DNA from: Phycisphaerales bacterium
GTDB lineage: Bacteria > Planctomycetota > Phycisphaerae > Tepidisphaerales > Tepidisphaeraceae
Assembly: GCA_028291615.1 (NCBI GenBank)
Contig: JAQGHM010000256.1
Location: 1 to 64,000, forward strand
Reading direction: 5' to 3'
Length of the DNA stretch: 64,000 nt
This document shows positions 53,879-61,339 of the stretch, piece by piece. Below the pieces are notes generated by a model. The model did no database searches. It was not told where the DNA came from and saw only the letters and a list, made by a program, of their open reading frames with translations. The translations under genes were made by a program, and so were the position numbers. Positions within the stretch are counted from its first letter, which is position 1, and each line of letters opens with the position of its first letter.

Positions 53879-54787
53879 ATGGCCGGATGGCAGCGGTGGT
53901 ACATGATAACGGCGGTAATCGTGGGACTGACGGGGCTGGGATGCGACTCGCGCCGGACCAGCGCCCCTACGCCAGCCGGGCGGCCGAAGATTGCCGTGCT
54001 GGCAAGCGTCTATCCGATGGCGGAAATGGTGAATCGCATCGGCGGCGGATATGTGGAGGTTCAATGGCTGGCAGAGGGTGGACAGCGGCCGGAAGAGGTT
54101 GAGGCGGCGGGGAGCGATTTGAAGCAGCGGGCGAATAAGGCGGAGATGATGATCACGTCCGGCCCGTGGGATGGCTGGGCGGTGGCGGAGCAGAGCGAGG
54201 AGGCGAGGGAGGCGCGGCTGGTCGAGCCGGGACGAACGGCGGCGGCGCGGGGGGCGGATGCAAGGTCCTACCTGTGGCTTGACCCGGTCGTAGTGCGCGA
54301 GATGGTGGAAGCGGCGCGGGCGCGCCTGACCGCGATCGATGCGAACCGGGAGGCGGACTACCGCGCCAACGCGCGGGCGTATCAAGCGGAGGTGGATGCG
54401 GTGGATCGGGAGTTTCGTGAAGGGCTGGCGGGAGTGAAGGGGAAGACCGTCCTGGCGGTGCGGCCGGTTTGGGGGGCGATGTGCGCGCGGTATGGGTTGG
54501 AGTTGCGGACGCCTGTGGTGGCGGAGGAGGGCAAATCAGCCATGATCGACGAGCGGTTGACGCAAGCGGATTTCAGGGAGATTGCGCGGGTGGCGAAGGC
54601 GGCAGGGGCGAAGGCGATTTTCGTCGATGTCTCCACGCCCATCGCCGTACGGCAGCAGATCGAAGAAAAGACCGGGCTGCGGGCGGTGACGCTCGACGCG
54701 CTGGGCAGTAGCGCCGCTGACGGGCAGAACACCTGGGCGAAGGTGATGCGTTACGATCTGGCGCAGCTTAAGAAGGGGCTGGAGTAG
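53879..54787 (+). CDS. Metal ABC transporter substrate-binding lipoprotein (ZnuA/TroA-like), altered metal site
   Basis: Predicted 302 residues from ATG 53879 (GAGG five bases upstream); upstream ATGs lack this. Lipoprotein signal WYMITAVIVGLTGLGCDS, with the lipobox Cys near residue 22. The TroA fold shows KIAVLASVYPMAEMVNRIGG, GSDLKQRANKAEMMITSGPW, AYQAEVDAVDREFREGL and VRPVWGAMCARYGLE, ending LTQADFREIARVAKAAG. The usual His ligands are missing: GGQRPEEVEAAGSDL replaces 'DPHxYEPxPSDL', and ARSYLWLDP replaces 'DPHxWLDP'. A metal other than Zn, or a non-metal ligand, should be considered. The matching ATPase and permease genes lie at 56345 and 57309, split off by an opposing gene. Confidence 0.82.
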   Translation: MAGWQRWYMITAVIVGLTGLGCDSRRTSAPTPAGRPKIAVLASVYPMAEMVNRIGGGYVEVQWLAEGGQRPEEVEAAGSDLKQRANKAEMMITSGPWDGWAVAEQSEEAREARLVEPGRTAAARGADARSYLWLDPVVVREMVEAARARLTAIDANREADYRANARAYQAEVDAVDREFREGLAGVKGKTVLAVRPVWGAMCARYGLELRTPVVAEEGKSAMIDERLTQADFREIARVAKAAGAKAIFVDVSTPIAVRQQIEEKTGLRAVTLDALGSSAADGQNTWAKVMRYDLAQLKKGLE

Positions 54788-54790
54788 AGG

Positions 54791-56275
54791 TCACCGCTCG
54801 ATGGTGAATGGGCCGACGGCGTAGGTGTGGTGGTCGTCACCGTCGGCGAGAGGAAGGGCGATTGGCTGATCGGTCTTGGGATCGACGAGGCAGAGGCGGA
54901 GCGTATAGCGGCCGGGTTGGACGTTCTGGAACGTGACGTCTTTTGCCAGCGGGTAGGTCTGTCCCTTGATCCAGCGGTCGCAGCCGGTTTTATTGGCGTC
55001 GGCGGTGGCGATTGTTTTGCCGGCTTCGTCGGTGAGGGAGAAACGCAGGGTGAAATCGCGCATCGCGCGGCCGACGGCACGGTTGAGCCAATCCGACTCG
55101 ACGCGAAATGCGACCCCGGCGCGAGCGCTGGGCGGATACTGCACGCGCGTCGGCACGAGGCGGTAGCCCATCGTCCGTAATCCAAGCTCGATCAAGTCCT
55201 GGCGCTCTTTCATGAAGTCGCGGGCGTCACCCCCCTGCCAGCCGAGGAGGTTGATGTAGTTGGGGTGGAGGCTCAGAGCGTCGTCAACTTTCCATTCCAC
55301 GGAGCCGGGTTTGCCGCGCTTGGAGTGGGCGAAGCCGCCGAGGAACTCGCAGAACATCGGCCCTTTCTTCAGCGTCGCGAAGGCGGCTTCGTTGAGTTTG
55401 CGCTCGTTGGAATGCACCGCGCCACCGGCGCCATCGCGCCGCAAGGTGACGTTGGGAACGGTCAAGGCGTGATCGAAGGCGGAATAGCGGAGGAAGTCGT
55501 CGTAATTGGCGGTGAAGGCGGCGTCGAAGGCTTTGGTGGGACCGGCGTAGAGTTCCTTCGGGCCGTCGGGGTCGTAGGAATAACTGAGCGCGAGGTAGTG
55601 ATCCTTGATGCATTTGGAATAGAGATCGATGACGCCGATGAGGGCGGCGCGGCGGTCTTCGAGCGTGGCGTAGCGGTAGCCGCTGTGCCATTCGCCCCAG
55701 ACGCCGAAGCCGCGCAGATCGACCAGCGTGACGGGACGATCCTTGCTGAAATGCGCAGCGACGGCGGTGAGGAATTTCTCCAGCCGCTCGCGGTAATACG
55801 CATCCCGCGCATCGACGACGACGTACGGAATGCCTTCCATCATCCGCGTCTGCTTGCGGTCTTCGGACAGCTTGTCGAGCACGTGATCGGGTACGCCTTT
55901 GCCGGATGGCGGGTTGGCGTTGTTCCACCAGACGAGCGATTCGGTGCTGAGGCGGAGCTGGATCTGCTTGCCGCGTTTCTTCCAGTAATCGTAGGCGAAA
56001 TCGGCTTTGGTAAAGTCGTATTCGTCCGCGCGCGTCTCGATGTCCTGCCAGGAAAACATGATCGCGACGGCGTCCACCGCGGCGAAGTTTTCATCGGGCA
56101 AACCGACCAACGTGCTGCTGCCGCCGGGGCGCGAGTCTAGCGGGTAGTTCTCGTAGAGGACCCAACCCATGTCGGGGTTGTGGAGGATGGCCTTGGGGTC
56201 CTCGCGCGGCGCGACAGTTAAAGGTGCGGCGGCGGCGATGAATGGGAAGAGGATCAGCAGGAAAAGTGACCGCAT
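54791..56275 (-). CDS. Putative secreted glycoside hydrolase with C-terminal DUF4832-type domain
   Basis: Predicted 494 residues from ATG 56275. Signal peptide RSLFLLILFPFIAAAAPLT. TIM-barrel-like N-domain: NPDMGWVLYENYPLD near residue 35, VDAVAIMFSWQDIETRADEY, ADFAYDYWKKRGKQIQLRLS and TLVDLRGFGVWGEWHSGYRY, with acid residues (GFGVWGEW) as the likely catalytic pair. The C-terminal half contains FCEFLGGFAHSK, HPNYINLLGWQGGDARDFMK and FTLRFSLTDEAGKTIATAD, and resembles DUF4832-type sandwich domains of planctomycete GH proteins. The substrate is unknown. It stands head-on inside the metal transporter locus and ends 3 bp from its first gene. Confidence 0.82.
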   Translation of the reverse strand: MRSLFLLILFPFIAAAAPLTVAPREDPKAILHNPDMGWVLYENYPLDSRPGGSSTLVGLPDENFAAVDAVAIMFSWQDIETRADEYDFTKADFAYDYWKKRGKQIQLRLSTESLVWWNNANPPSGKGVPDHVLDKLSEDRKQTRMMEGIPYVVVDARDAYYRERLEKFLTAVAAHFSKDRPVTLVDLRGFGVWGEWHSGYRYATLEDRRAALIGVIDLYSKCIKDHYLALSYSYDPDGPKELYAGPTKAFDAAFTANYDDFLRYSAFDHALTVPNVTLRRDGAGGAVHSNERKLNEAAFATLKKGPMFCEFLGGFAHSKRGKPGSVEWKVDDALSLHPNYINLLGWQGGDARDFMKERQDLIELGLRTMGYRLVPTRVQYPPSARAGVAFRVESDWLNRAVGRAMRDFTLRFSLTDEAGKTIATADANKTGCDRWIKGQTYPLAKDVTFQNVQPGRYTLRLCLVDPKTDQPIALPLADGDDHHTYAVGPFTIER

Positions 56276-56344
56276 GCGTGTGATACCGGCTTCGGGCGCG
56301 AGCGTTCGAGGTTCGCCCCGGAACTATGGGCGTGCTAGGATTGC

Positions 56345-57166
56345 ATGGACATGGCCGCCATCGTTGACATCTCGCACCTGGATTTTGCCTACGGGCAACA
56401 ACTGGTGCTCAAGCACATTCACCTGCAGATCGAAGCCGGCAGCACGCTGGGGTTGATCGGGCCTAATGGTGGCGGCAAGACGACGCTGATGCGGCTGATG
56501 CTCGGGTTGCACAAGCCGACGGTTGGCGAGGTCCGCGTGGACGGGCTGCGCCCCGCGGCGGCGGTGCGGGCGGGGAACGTGATCGGTTACCTGCCGCAGA
56601 AGGCGCACTTCCCAGTCAATCTTCCGCTTAGCGTCCGCCAGGCGGTTCGGCTTGGGTTGGTGGGTAAGACCGGGATGCTCCGTGGCTATGCGAAGGATGA
56701 TCTGGCATTCGTCGAGCATCTCCTCGATCGCCTGGGCATGTTGGATCTCGCCGACCAACCCGTCGGCCAACTCTCGGGCGGGCAGGCGCAGCGCGCCTTC
56801 ATCGCGCGGGCGCTGGCGGCCCGGCCGAAGATCCTGCTGCTTGATGAGCCGACGACTGGAATTGATCGCAGCGGCCAGCAGCGGTTTATCGAGCAGGTCG
56901 TGAAGCTTAAGGAAGAGCTGGGGCTGACGCTGGTCTTCTGCAGCCATGATCTGCGGGCGGTTTCGAGCATCTCCGATCGGATCGCTTGTTTGAATTTGAC
57001 GCTGCATTATCACGACGTGCCGCATCGCATGCCTGCGCGGCTGGCGGTGGAGATGTTCGCCTGCGATTTGGAAGCGATGGGGGTGACGCCGGGCGTGGAA
57101 CCGGCGTGCGCTTGCCCGCAGGAGCATGTCGAGGCGCCTGCGGTGCCGGTCGAGCGCGCGGGGTAG
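56345..57166 (+). CDS. Metal ABC transporter ATP-binding protein (ZnuC/MntB-like)
   Basis: Predicted 273 residues from ATG 56345 (AGGA upstream). Walker A GPNGGGKTTLMRLMLG near residue 41, signature QLSGGQAQRAFIARAL near 139, Walker B ILLLDEPTTGID, and H-loop VFCSHDLRAVSS, as in metal-chelate ABC ATPases. The last 30 residues have a CACPQEHVEAPA cluster that could bind metal; this is unusual for the family. It lies 69 bp past the glycosidase gene start and is followed by the permease gene after 142 bp, so the permease is translated from its own start. Confidence 0.92.
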   Translation: MDMAAIVDISHLDFAYGQQLVLKHIHLQIEAGSTLGLIGPNGGGKTTLMRLMLGLHKPTVGEVRVDGLRPAAAVRAGNVIGYLPQKAHFPVNLPLSVRQAVRLGLVGKTGMLRGYAKDDLAFVEHLLDRLGMLDLADQPVGQLSGGQAQRAFIARALAARPKILLLDEPTTGIDRSGQQRFIEQVVKLKEELGLTLVFCSHDLRAVSSISDRIACLNLTLHYHDVPHRMPARLAVEMFACDLEAMGVTPGVEPACACPQEHVEAPAVPVERAG

Positions 57167-57308
57167 ACAGGGGCGTGCGAGAGTGATGCACCTGGGCGCG
57201 GCCCGCGACTCGACTGAGCGCGCCGAAGTCAAGCGAGCCGGCTAAAAGGTTGGTTGAACCTCGACCCGGCTTTGAGGAACACTCCCTCACCCGTAAACTG
57301 CGCCGCGC

Positions 57309-58172
57309 TTGCTACTCTTCAACGATCCTATCTACCGCAACGCTCTGGTCGCCGCCTGCGCCATTGGCGTCGCCTGCGCGCTGCTCAGCGTGCTGGTGGT
57401 CCTGCGCCGCTGGGCGTTTATCGGGGAAGGGATCAGTCACGCCGGGTTCGGTGGTGTCGGCACGGCGTGGCTGCTCAGCCTCGCGCTTCCGGTGCTGGCC
57501 AGCGAAGTCGCCGCTTATTCCGTCGCGATCGCCTTCTGTCTGGCGATGGCGCTGATCGTCGGCTGGGTCAGCCGGCGTGATCGTGTGAACGCCGACGCTG
57601 CGATCGGTATCGTGCTGGTCGGATCGCTCGCCTGGGGATTCGTCAGCCTTGCCGTTTATCAGCATCGCCGGATGGCGGGCGCGCCGCCCGCCAGCGGGTG
57701 GGAGTTTTATCTCCTGGGCAGAGTGCAAAACCTTTCGCGCGAGACGATGTGGGCGTGCGTTTGCGTCTCCGCGGCCGTCGTCCTCACGCTCGCGATCCTC
57801 GCCAAGGAGATTCTCTTCTACTGCATGGATCCGGATCTGGCGGAAGTCAGCGGCGTGCGCGCCGTCTTTGTGCATTACCTGTTGATGCTCATGCTGGCGC
57901 TGATGATCGTCGTCGCCATGCGCCTGGCGGGTTACCTGCTGGTCACCGCGTTATTAGTACTGCCCGGCGCGACTGCGCTGGTCGTCTCGCAACGATTGAA
58001 AACCGTGCTGACTATCTCCGTCGTCGTCAGCCTGTTGGGGATGATCTGCGGATTAGCACTTCAGGCGCGCTATAACTTTTTGGAAGGCGGGCCGCCGATG
58101 GTGCTCGTCCTGGTCGCTCAGTTTGCGATCGCGTACGCGTGGAGCATGCTTCGGACGCGACGCAGCACATAA
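57309..58172 (+). CDS. Metal ABC transporter permease (ZnuB/MntC-like)
   Basis: Predicted 287 residues. The TTG start at 57309 gives LLFNDPIYRNALVAACAIG; no ATG or GTG with a Shine-Dalgarno is nearby, so the start is uncertain. About eight membrane helices of the ABC-3 family: ALLSVLVVLRRWAFIGEGIS near residue 30, ISHAGFGGVGTAWLL, VNADAAIGIVLVGSLAWGF, LAGYLLVTALLVLPGATALV and QFAIAYAWSMLRT. Length fits the family. It forms the transporter with the ATPase just upstream and the distant binding protein at 53879. Confidence 0.9.
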   Translation: MLLFNDPIYRNALVAACAIGVACALLSVLVVLRRWAFIGEGISHAGFGGVGTAWLLSLALPVLASEVAAYSVAIAFCLAMALIVGWVSRRDRVNADAAIGIVLVGSLAWGFVSLAVYQHRRMAGAPPASGWEFYLLGRVQNLSRETMWACVCVSAAVVLTLAILAKEILFYCMDPDLAEVSGVRAVFVHYLLMLMLALMIVVAMRLAGYLLVTALLVLPGATALVVSQRLKTVLTISVVVSLLGMICGLALQARYNFLEGGPPMVLVLVAQFAIAYAWSMLRTRRST

Positions 58173-58181
58173 CGATCGAGG

Positions 58182-58577
58182 TCATTCCTTCTCAAACGCC
58201 TCGCGCTCGAACGGATTATCGTGATACGCATCGCGCCCTCGAATCTTCAGCACCGCCGACGCCAGCAGGTACGCCGGGATGAACAGCGGCCCCCAGCGTT
58301 CACACTGCCGGACGTGGATGCGCTCGTGCGAGCGCGTGCGCGTGTGGCAGGCCGCATCACGCGCGATGACCACGTGTCCCAGGGTCATCGCGCTCGCCCC
58401 GCCGGGCATTGGGACGAGCTTGCTCAGGAGGAATGCGCTGAAGCCGCCCCACACTTCCAGTACGCCGCTGTGCCACCGCGCACGCCCGCCGGTGAGCAGG
58501 GTTGGAACGGTCGCCAGCAGGCCGACCAAAGTGGTCGGAAAAGCCCACAAATAAACCAGCGGTTTGAGCACCTTCAT
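58182..58577 (-). CDS. Membrane protein with HExxH-like motif
   Basis: Predicted 131 residues from ATG 58577. Helices near 5-27 (LVYLWAFPTTLVGLLATVPT) and 100-112 (LFIPAYLLASAVLKI). A conserved HERIHVRQCERWGPLFIPAY motif near residue 84, followed by GRDAYHDNPFEREAFE, is typical of a small hypothetical family of cyanobacteria and planctomycetes; the HExxH core could bind Zn. Ribosome binding site weak. It is convergent with the permease gene (9-bp gap). Function unknown. Confidence 0.75.
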   Translation of the reverse strand: MKVLKPLVYLWAFPTTLVGLLATVPTLLTGGRARWHSGVLEVWGGFSAFLLSKLVPMPGGASAMTLGHVVIARDAACHTRTRSHERIHVRQCERWGPLFIPAYLLASAVLKIRGRDAYHDNPFEREAFEKE

Positions 58578-58948
58578 GGCGAAGCAAACACCCCCTCGGG
58601 ACCGCGGGTGGATAAGCTGACCGACCCTGGCGCATGTCCGATAAGTCGGACGGGGCCAGACGACAGGGAGCCGATCTTATCCGACCCCCCCTGCTGCGGG
58701 CGCCCAGCGCCAGCGCACCGCCGCGTCATTCTCACCAACAGGTTGTCAACATGCTATGTCCGATAATATCGGTTACAATTCCTTCATCCACCTTTGCTTA
58801 CGTCGTCACCAGCAGAGTTATCCACAATGCGCCAAACACCATTACCACTAATACTATCTAGAGTCTTTTGATAATGAAGTAATGGTTGTACATTAGGCGA
58901 CCCCCGTTTTGGCGGGGCAAAACGACCTGGAAGGAAAGGCACAACGAC
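58578..58948. other. Candidate replication-origin-like region upstream of dnaN
   Basis: It contains a perfect DnaA box TTATCCACA at 58818-58826, TTATCCACC on the minus strand at 58607-58615 (8 of 9), and three copies of a related 9-mer: GTCCGATAA (58636-58644, 58758-58766) and TTATCCGAC at 58677-58685. GTCCGATAAGTCGGAC at 58636-58651 is a perfect inverted repeat. The last 140 bp before dnaN are AT-rich (ACTAATACTATCTAGAGTC, then TTTTGATAATGAAG). This could be oriC or only the dnaN promoter region; dnaA is not in the window. Confidence 0.45.
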
Positions 58949-60052
58949 ATGAAAGTGATCTGTAACCGAGGGGCACTTCTCGAGGCCCTCAACGTGGCCG
59001 GAACCGTGGTGGCCTCCCGCACGCCCAAGCCATCCCTTCAGTGCGTCAAACTTTCTGCGCCGGACAAGTCGCTGACGGTCATGGCGACCGATCTCGAAGT
59101 CGCCATCCGGTATATCGACCACCAGGTTCAAATCGATGAACCGGGCGAAGCGCTGGTTCCCGCGGACAAGATGCGCGACATCGTCCGCGAGAGCGTGGAT
59201 GACACGCTGTCGATCGAAATCTCAGGCGACAACGCGATCATCAAGGGCCAGGATTCGAATTTTAAGATCTTTACGCAGAACGTTGCCGAGTTCCCGCCTG
59301 TGCCGGACTTCGAAGGTGAGCCGCAGTTCGAGATCGCTGGCGGACACCTGAAACAGCTCATCGGGCAGACGCTCTTCGCTGCGGCGAAGGAAAGCTCGCG
59401 CTACGCGTTCAACGGCGTGCTCGTGAGCGTGAAGGGGAAGAAGATCAGCCTCGTCGCCACAGACGGCCGCCGCCTCGCGATGGCCAAGGGCGACCTCGTC
59501 AGCGATAACTCCGGCAAGGACGGCGTCAAGGCAATCATCCCCGCCAAGGCGCTGACGCTGATCGACAAGCTGGTGGATGATCCCGAAGAAGCCGTCGGGT
59601 TTCAGATCAAGGAAAACCAGATCCTGGTGCACACGTCGAGCGCGACGCTGACGAGCAGCCTGGTTGAAGGGCAGTTCCCTCCGTTCGAAGACGTGATCCC
59701 AAAGGACTGCGACAAGAAAATGACGGCCTCGACGGCCGACTTCCTCGCAAAGATCCGCCTGGCGTCGCTGCTGACCACCGAGGAGAGCAAGGGCGTGCGC
59801 CTGACGTTCACTAAGAAGGGACTGGTGCTTTCAAGCCGCTCGCCTGAGAGCGGGGAAGCGACCGTCAATTTCCCGTGCAAGTACGAGGGGACGGACGTCG
59901 AAATCGGCTTTAACCCGACGTTCCTGATCGAGGCGCTGCGCGTGGTGGACAGCGACGACATCACGCTGGAATTGACGGCGCCTAATCGGCCTGGATTGCT
60001 TAAGGGCGGGCCGGATTTCCTGTACGTGATCATGCCGGTGAACTTGCAGTAA
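58949..60052 (+). CDS. dnaN: DNA polymerase III subunit beta (sliding clamp)
   Basis: Processivity clamp of DNA polymerase III. Predicted 367 residues, the family's usual length, from ATG 58949 with AAGGAAAGG upstream. I see three similar clamp domains: KVICNRGALLEALNVAGTVV at the start, LKQLIGQTLFAAAKESSRYA near residue 130, and MTASTADFLAKIRLASLLTT near 260. RYAFNGVLVSVKGKKISLVA and LVATDGRRLAMAKG are characteristic, and the C-terminal RPGLLKGGPDFLYVIMPVN holds the family-ending motif. Neighbouring dciA-like gene and DnaA-box region upstream fit a replication locus. Contrary to the classic order there is no dnaA, recF or gyrB beside it in this window. Confidence 0.97.
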   Translation: MKVICNRGALLEALNVAGTVVASRTPKPSLQCVKLSAPDKSLTVMATDLEVAIRYIDHQVQIDEPGEALVPADKMRDIVRESVDDTLSIEISGDNAIIKGQDSNFKIFTQNVAEFPPVPDFEGEPQFEIAGGHLKQLIGQTLFAAAKESSRYAFNGVLVSVKGKKISLVATDGRRLAMAKGDLVSDNSGKDGVKAIIPAKALTLIDKLVDDPEEAVGFQIKENQILVHTSSATLTSSLVEGQFPPFEDVIPKDCDKKMTASTADFLAKIRLASLLTTEESKGVRLTFTKKGLVLSSRSPESGEATVNFPCKYEGTDVEIGFNPTFLIEALRVVDSDDITLELTAPNRPGLLKGGPDFLYVIMPVNLQ

Positions 60053-60063
60053 ATTCGCCTGCC

Positions 60064-60166
60064 CGTATCACGGGCGTCTCGCCCGTGCAAGAAACGTCGG
60101 AGATTACAGAGATTCACGGTTCTCGAACCACCAAACAATCAGCACGGGCGGGACGCCCGTGATACG
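60064..60166. repeat. Inverted pair of 25-bp CACGGGCG elements
   Basis: CGTATCACGGGCGTCTCGCC (first 20 of 25 bases, 60064-60088) and GCACGGGCGGGACGCCCGTG (60142-60166 region) are reverse complements at 24 of 25 positions. Each is also an imperfect palindrome. The pair begins 12 bp after the dnaN stop. Confidence 0.8.
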
Positions 60167-60228
60167 TTGAATGTTGATTTCCGACACGCTCAAGCTCTCA
60201 GGCTTGCCAGCGTCCGAGGCGCACCCGC

Positions 60229-60639
60229 ATGGCTTTACCCCGCCCCAACTACGAATTCCTTCAGCTCCAGCGCCTGCAAAAGGTCAAGCAATCCGGCCCG
60301 CCGCCTGCCAATAAGCTTGGCGGCGAGATGGTCACCTTCTTCAAGCAGTGCGTCGCCAAACGCCAGACGCATCTCGGCAAGATCGCCGAAGCCTGGGGAA
60401 CGCTGGTTCCGCTCAGCCTGAGCGAACATTGCTCGCTGGAATCGCTCAGCCGAGGCACGCTGACCGTTGTCGTCGATTCGTCGTCCCACCTCTACGAGCT
60501 CAAGCAACTGCTGCTGGCCGGAATCCAGCAGCAGATGTTCCTCGCCTGCAAATCGACCGGCTTGAAAAAGATAAGCCTCAAGCCGGGCCGCTGGTATGAG
60601 GGCGGGGGGCGCGACGACCGCAAGGTCAAGTTTCAGTGA
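60229..60639 (+). CDS. dciA: DUF721/DciA-like protein (replicative helicase loader family)
   Basis: Predicted 136 residues from ATG 60229. PNYEFLQLQRLQKVKQ is followed by a predicted helical domain and the DUF721 core LGKIAEAWGTLVPLSLSEHC (about residues 48-67), then LTVVVDSSSHLYELKQLLLA. DciA loads DnaB in bacteria that lack DnaC/DnaI, and its gene commonly lies near dnaN. The C-terminal extension (GRWYEGGGRDDRKVKFQ) is basic. The stop overlaps the end of the opposite gene by 7 bp. Confidence 0.85.
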   Translation: MALPRPNYEFLQLQRLQKVKQSGPPPANKLGGEMVTFFKQCVAKRQTHLGKIAEAWGTLVPLSLSEHCSLESLSRGTLTVVVDSSSHLYELKQLLLAGIQQQMFLACKSTGLKKISLKPGRWYEGGGRDDRKVKFQ

Positions 60640-61232
60640 AATGCGAACATCACGCCGACGTAATACTCGATCCCGTCGATCGACGGGTTCTTTTCCGACC
60701 CGTGGATGTGGCCGTTGGAGAGGTGAAAGTACCGCACGCCGCCCGTGAGGTAGGTGTCGTCGGCCAGGCGATACGCGAGGCCCAATCCCGCGCGGGCGTT
60801 AATGTTGTAGGTCGTCCCGCCGATGGGAACAGCCGAGTTGGCCCACGAATATCCGCCGCCGCCGTCGATGTAGAACGAGAATTTATCAACGGTGTAGAGG
60901 ATCGACCGCCCGAGCACGAAGACCGCGCCCGCGTCGGTGCTCTCACCGAATGCCTGGTTGACGTGAAACCCCTGTGCGAAGAGCGTGAGGCTGTGGTTGT
61001 CGAAGACGTAATACCCGACACCGACGGACGCCGTCGCGAATTCTTCGACCGAGAAGCGGATGGGCGTCGTGTAGGATCCTTGGAACTCGAACGTCTTGGT
61101 TCCCTGCGCGAAGGGTTTGTGCGGTACGACGTCCAGGCGGAAATCGTCATCTCCATTACTCGCCTGCGCCATGGGCGAGAAGGTCAGACAAAGAATTCCA
61201 ATCCACGCGATTCGCAAAGGGCTTGTGGTCAT
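60633..61232 (-). CDS. PagL-like lipid A 3-O-deacylase
   Basis: Outer membrane enzyme that trims acyl chains from lipid A. Predicted 199 residues from ATG 61232. Signal peptide LRIAWIGILCLTFSPMAQA. Amphipathic beta strands of an eight-stranded barrel (VGVGYYVFDNHSLTLFAQGF, GLGLAYRLADDTYLTGGVRY). The C-terminal segment GVRYFHLSNGHIHGSEKNPS followed by GIEYYVGVMFAFH matches the PagL catalytic His-Ser-(Asn/Glu) end. An acyloxyacyl hydrolase label is equally apt. It ends opposite the DciA-like gene with a 7-bp overlap. Confidence 0.85.
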   Translation of the reverse strand: MTTSPLRIAWIGILCLTFSPMAQASNGDDDFRLDVVPHKPFAQGTKTFEFQGSYTTPIRFSVEEFATASVGVGYYVFDNHSLTLFAQGFHVNQAFGESTDAGAVFVLGRSILYTVDKFSFYIDGGGGYSWANSAVPIGGTTYNINARAGLGLAYRLADDTYLTGGVRYFHLSNGHIHGSEKNPSIDGIEYYVGVMFAFH

Positions 61233-61339
61233 GTCCGGCGCACTATAATCCGCCAGCATTACTCCGCGAACGGAGAATTCCCCGTTTAGCCGGCCCGCTT
61301 GCGGGCCGAGTTCCTCGCCTTGCGAAAACCCCGAAGCTC

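Noticed and set aside
57167-57308. Small gene or tRNA between metal ATPase and permease
   Set aside because: No frame with a start and ribosome site and no cloverleaf or 3' CCA-type end could be seen.
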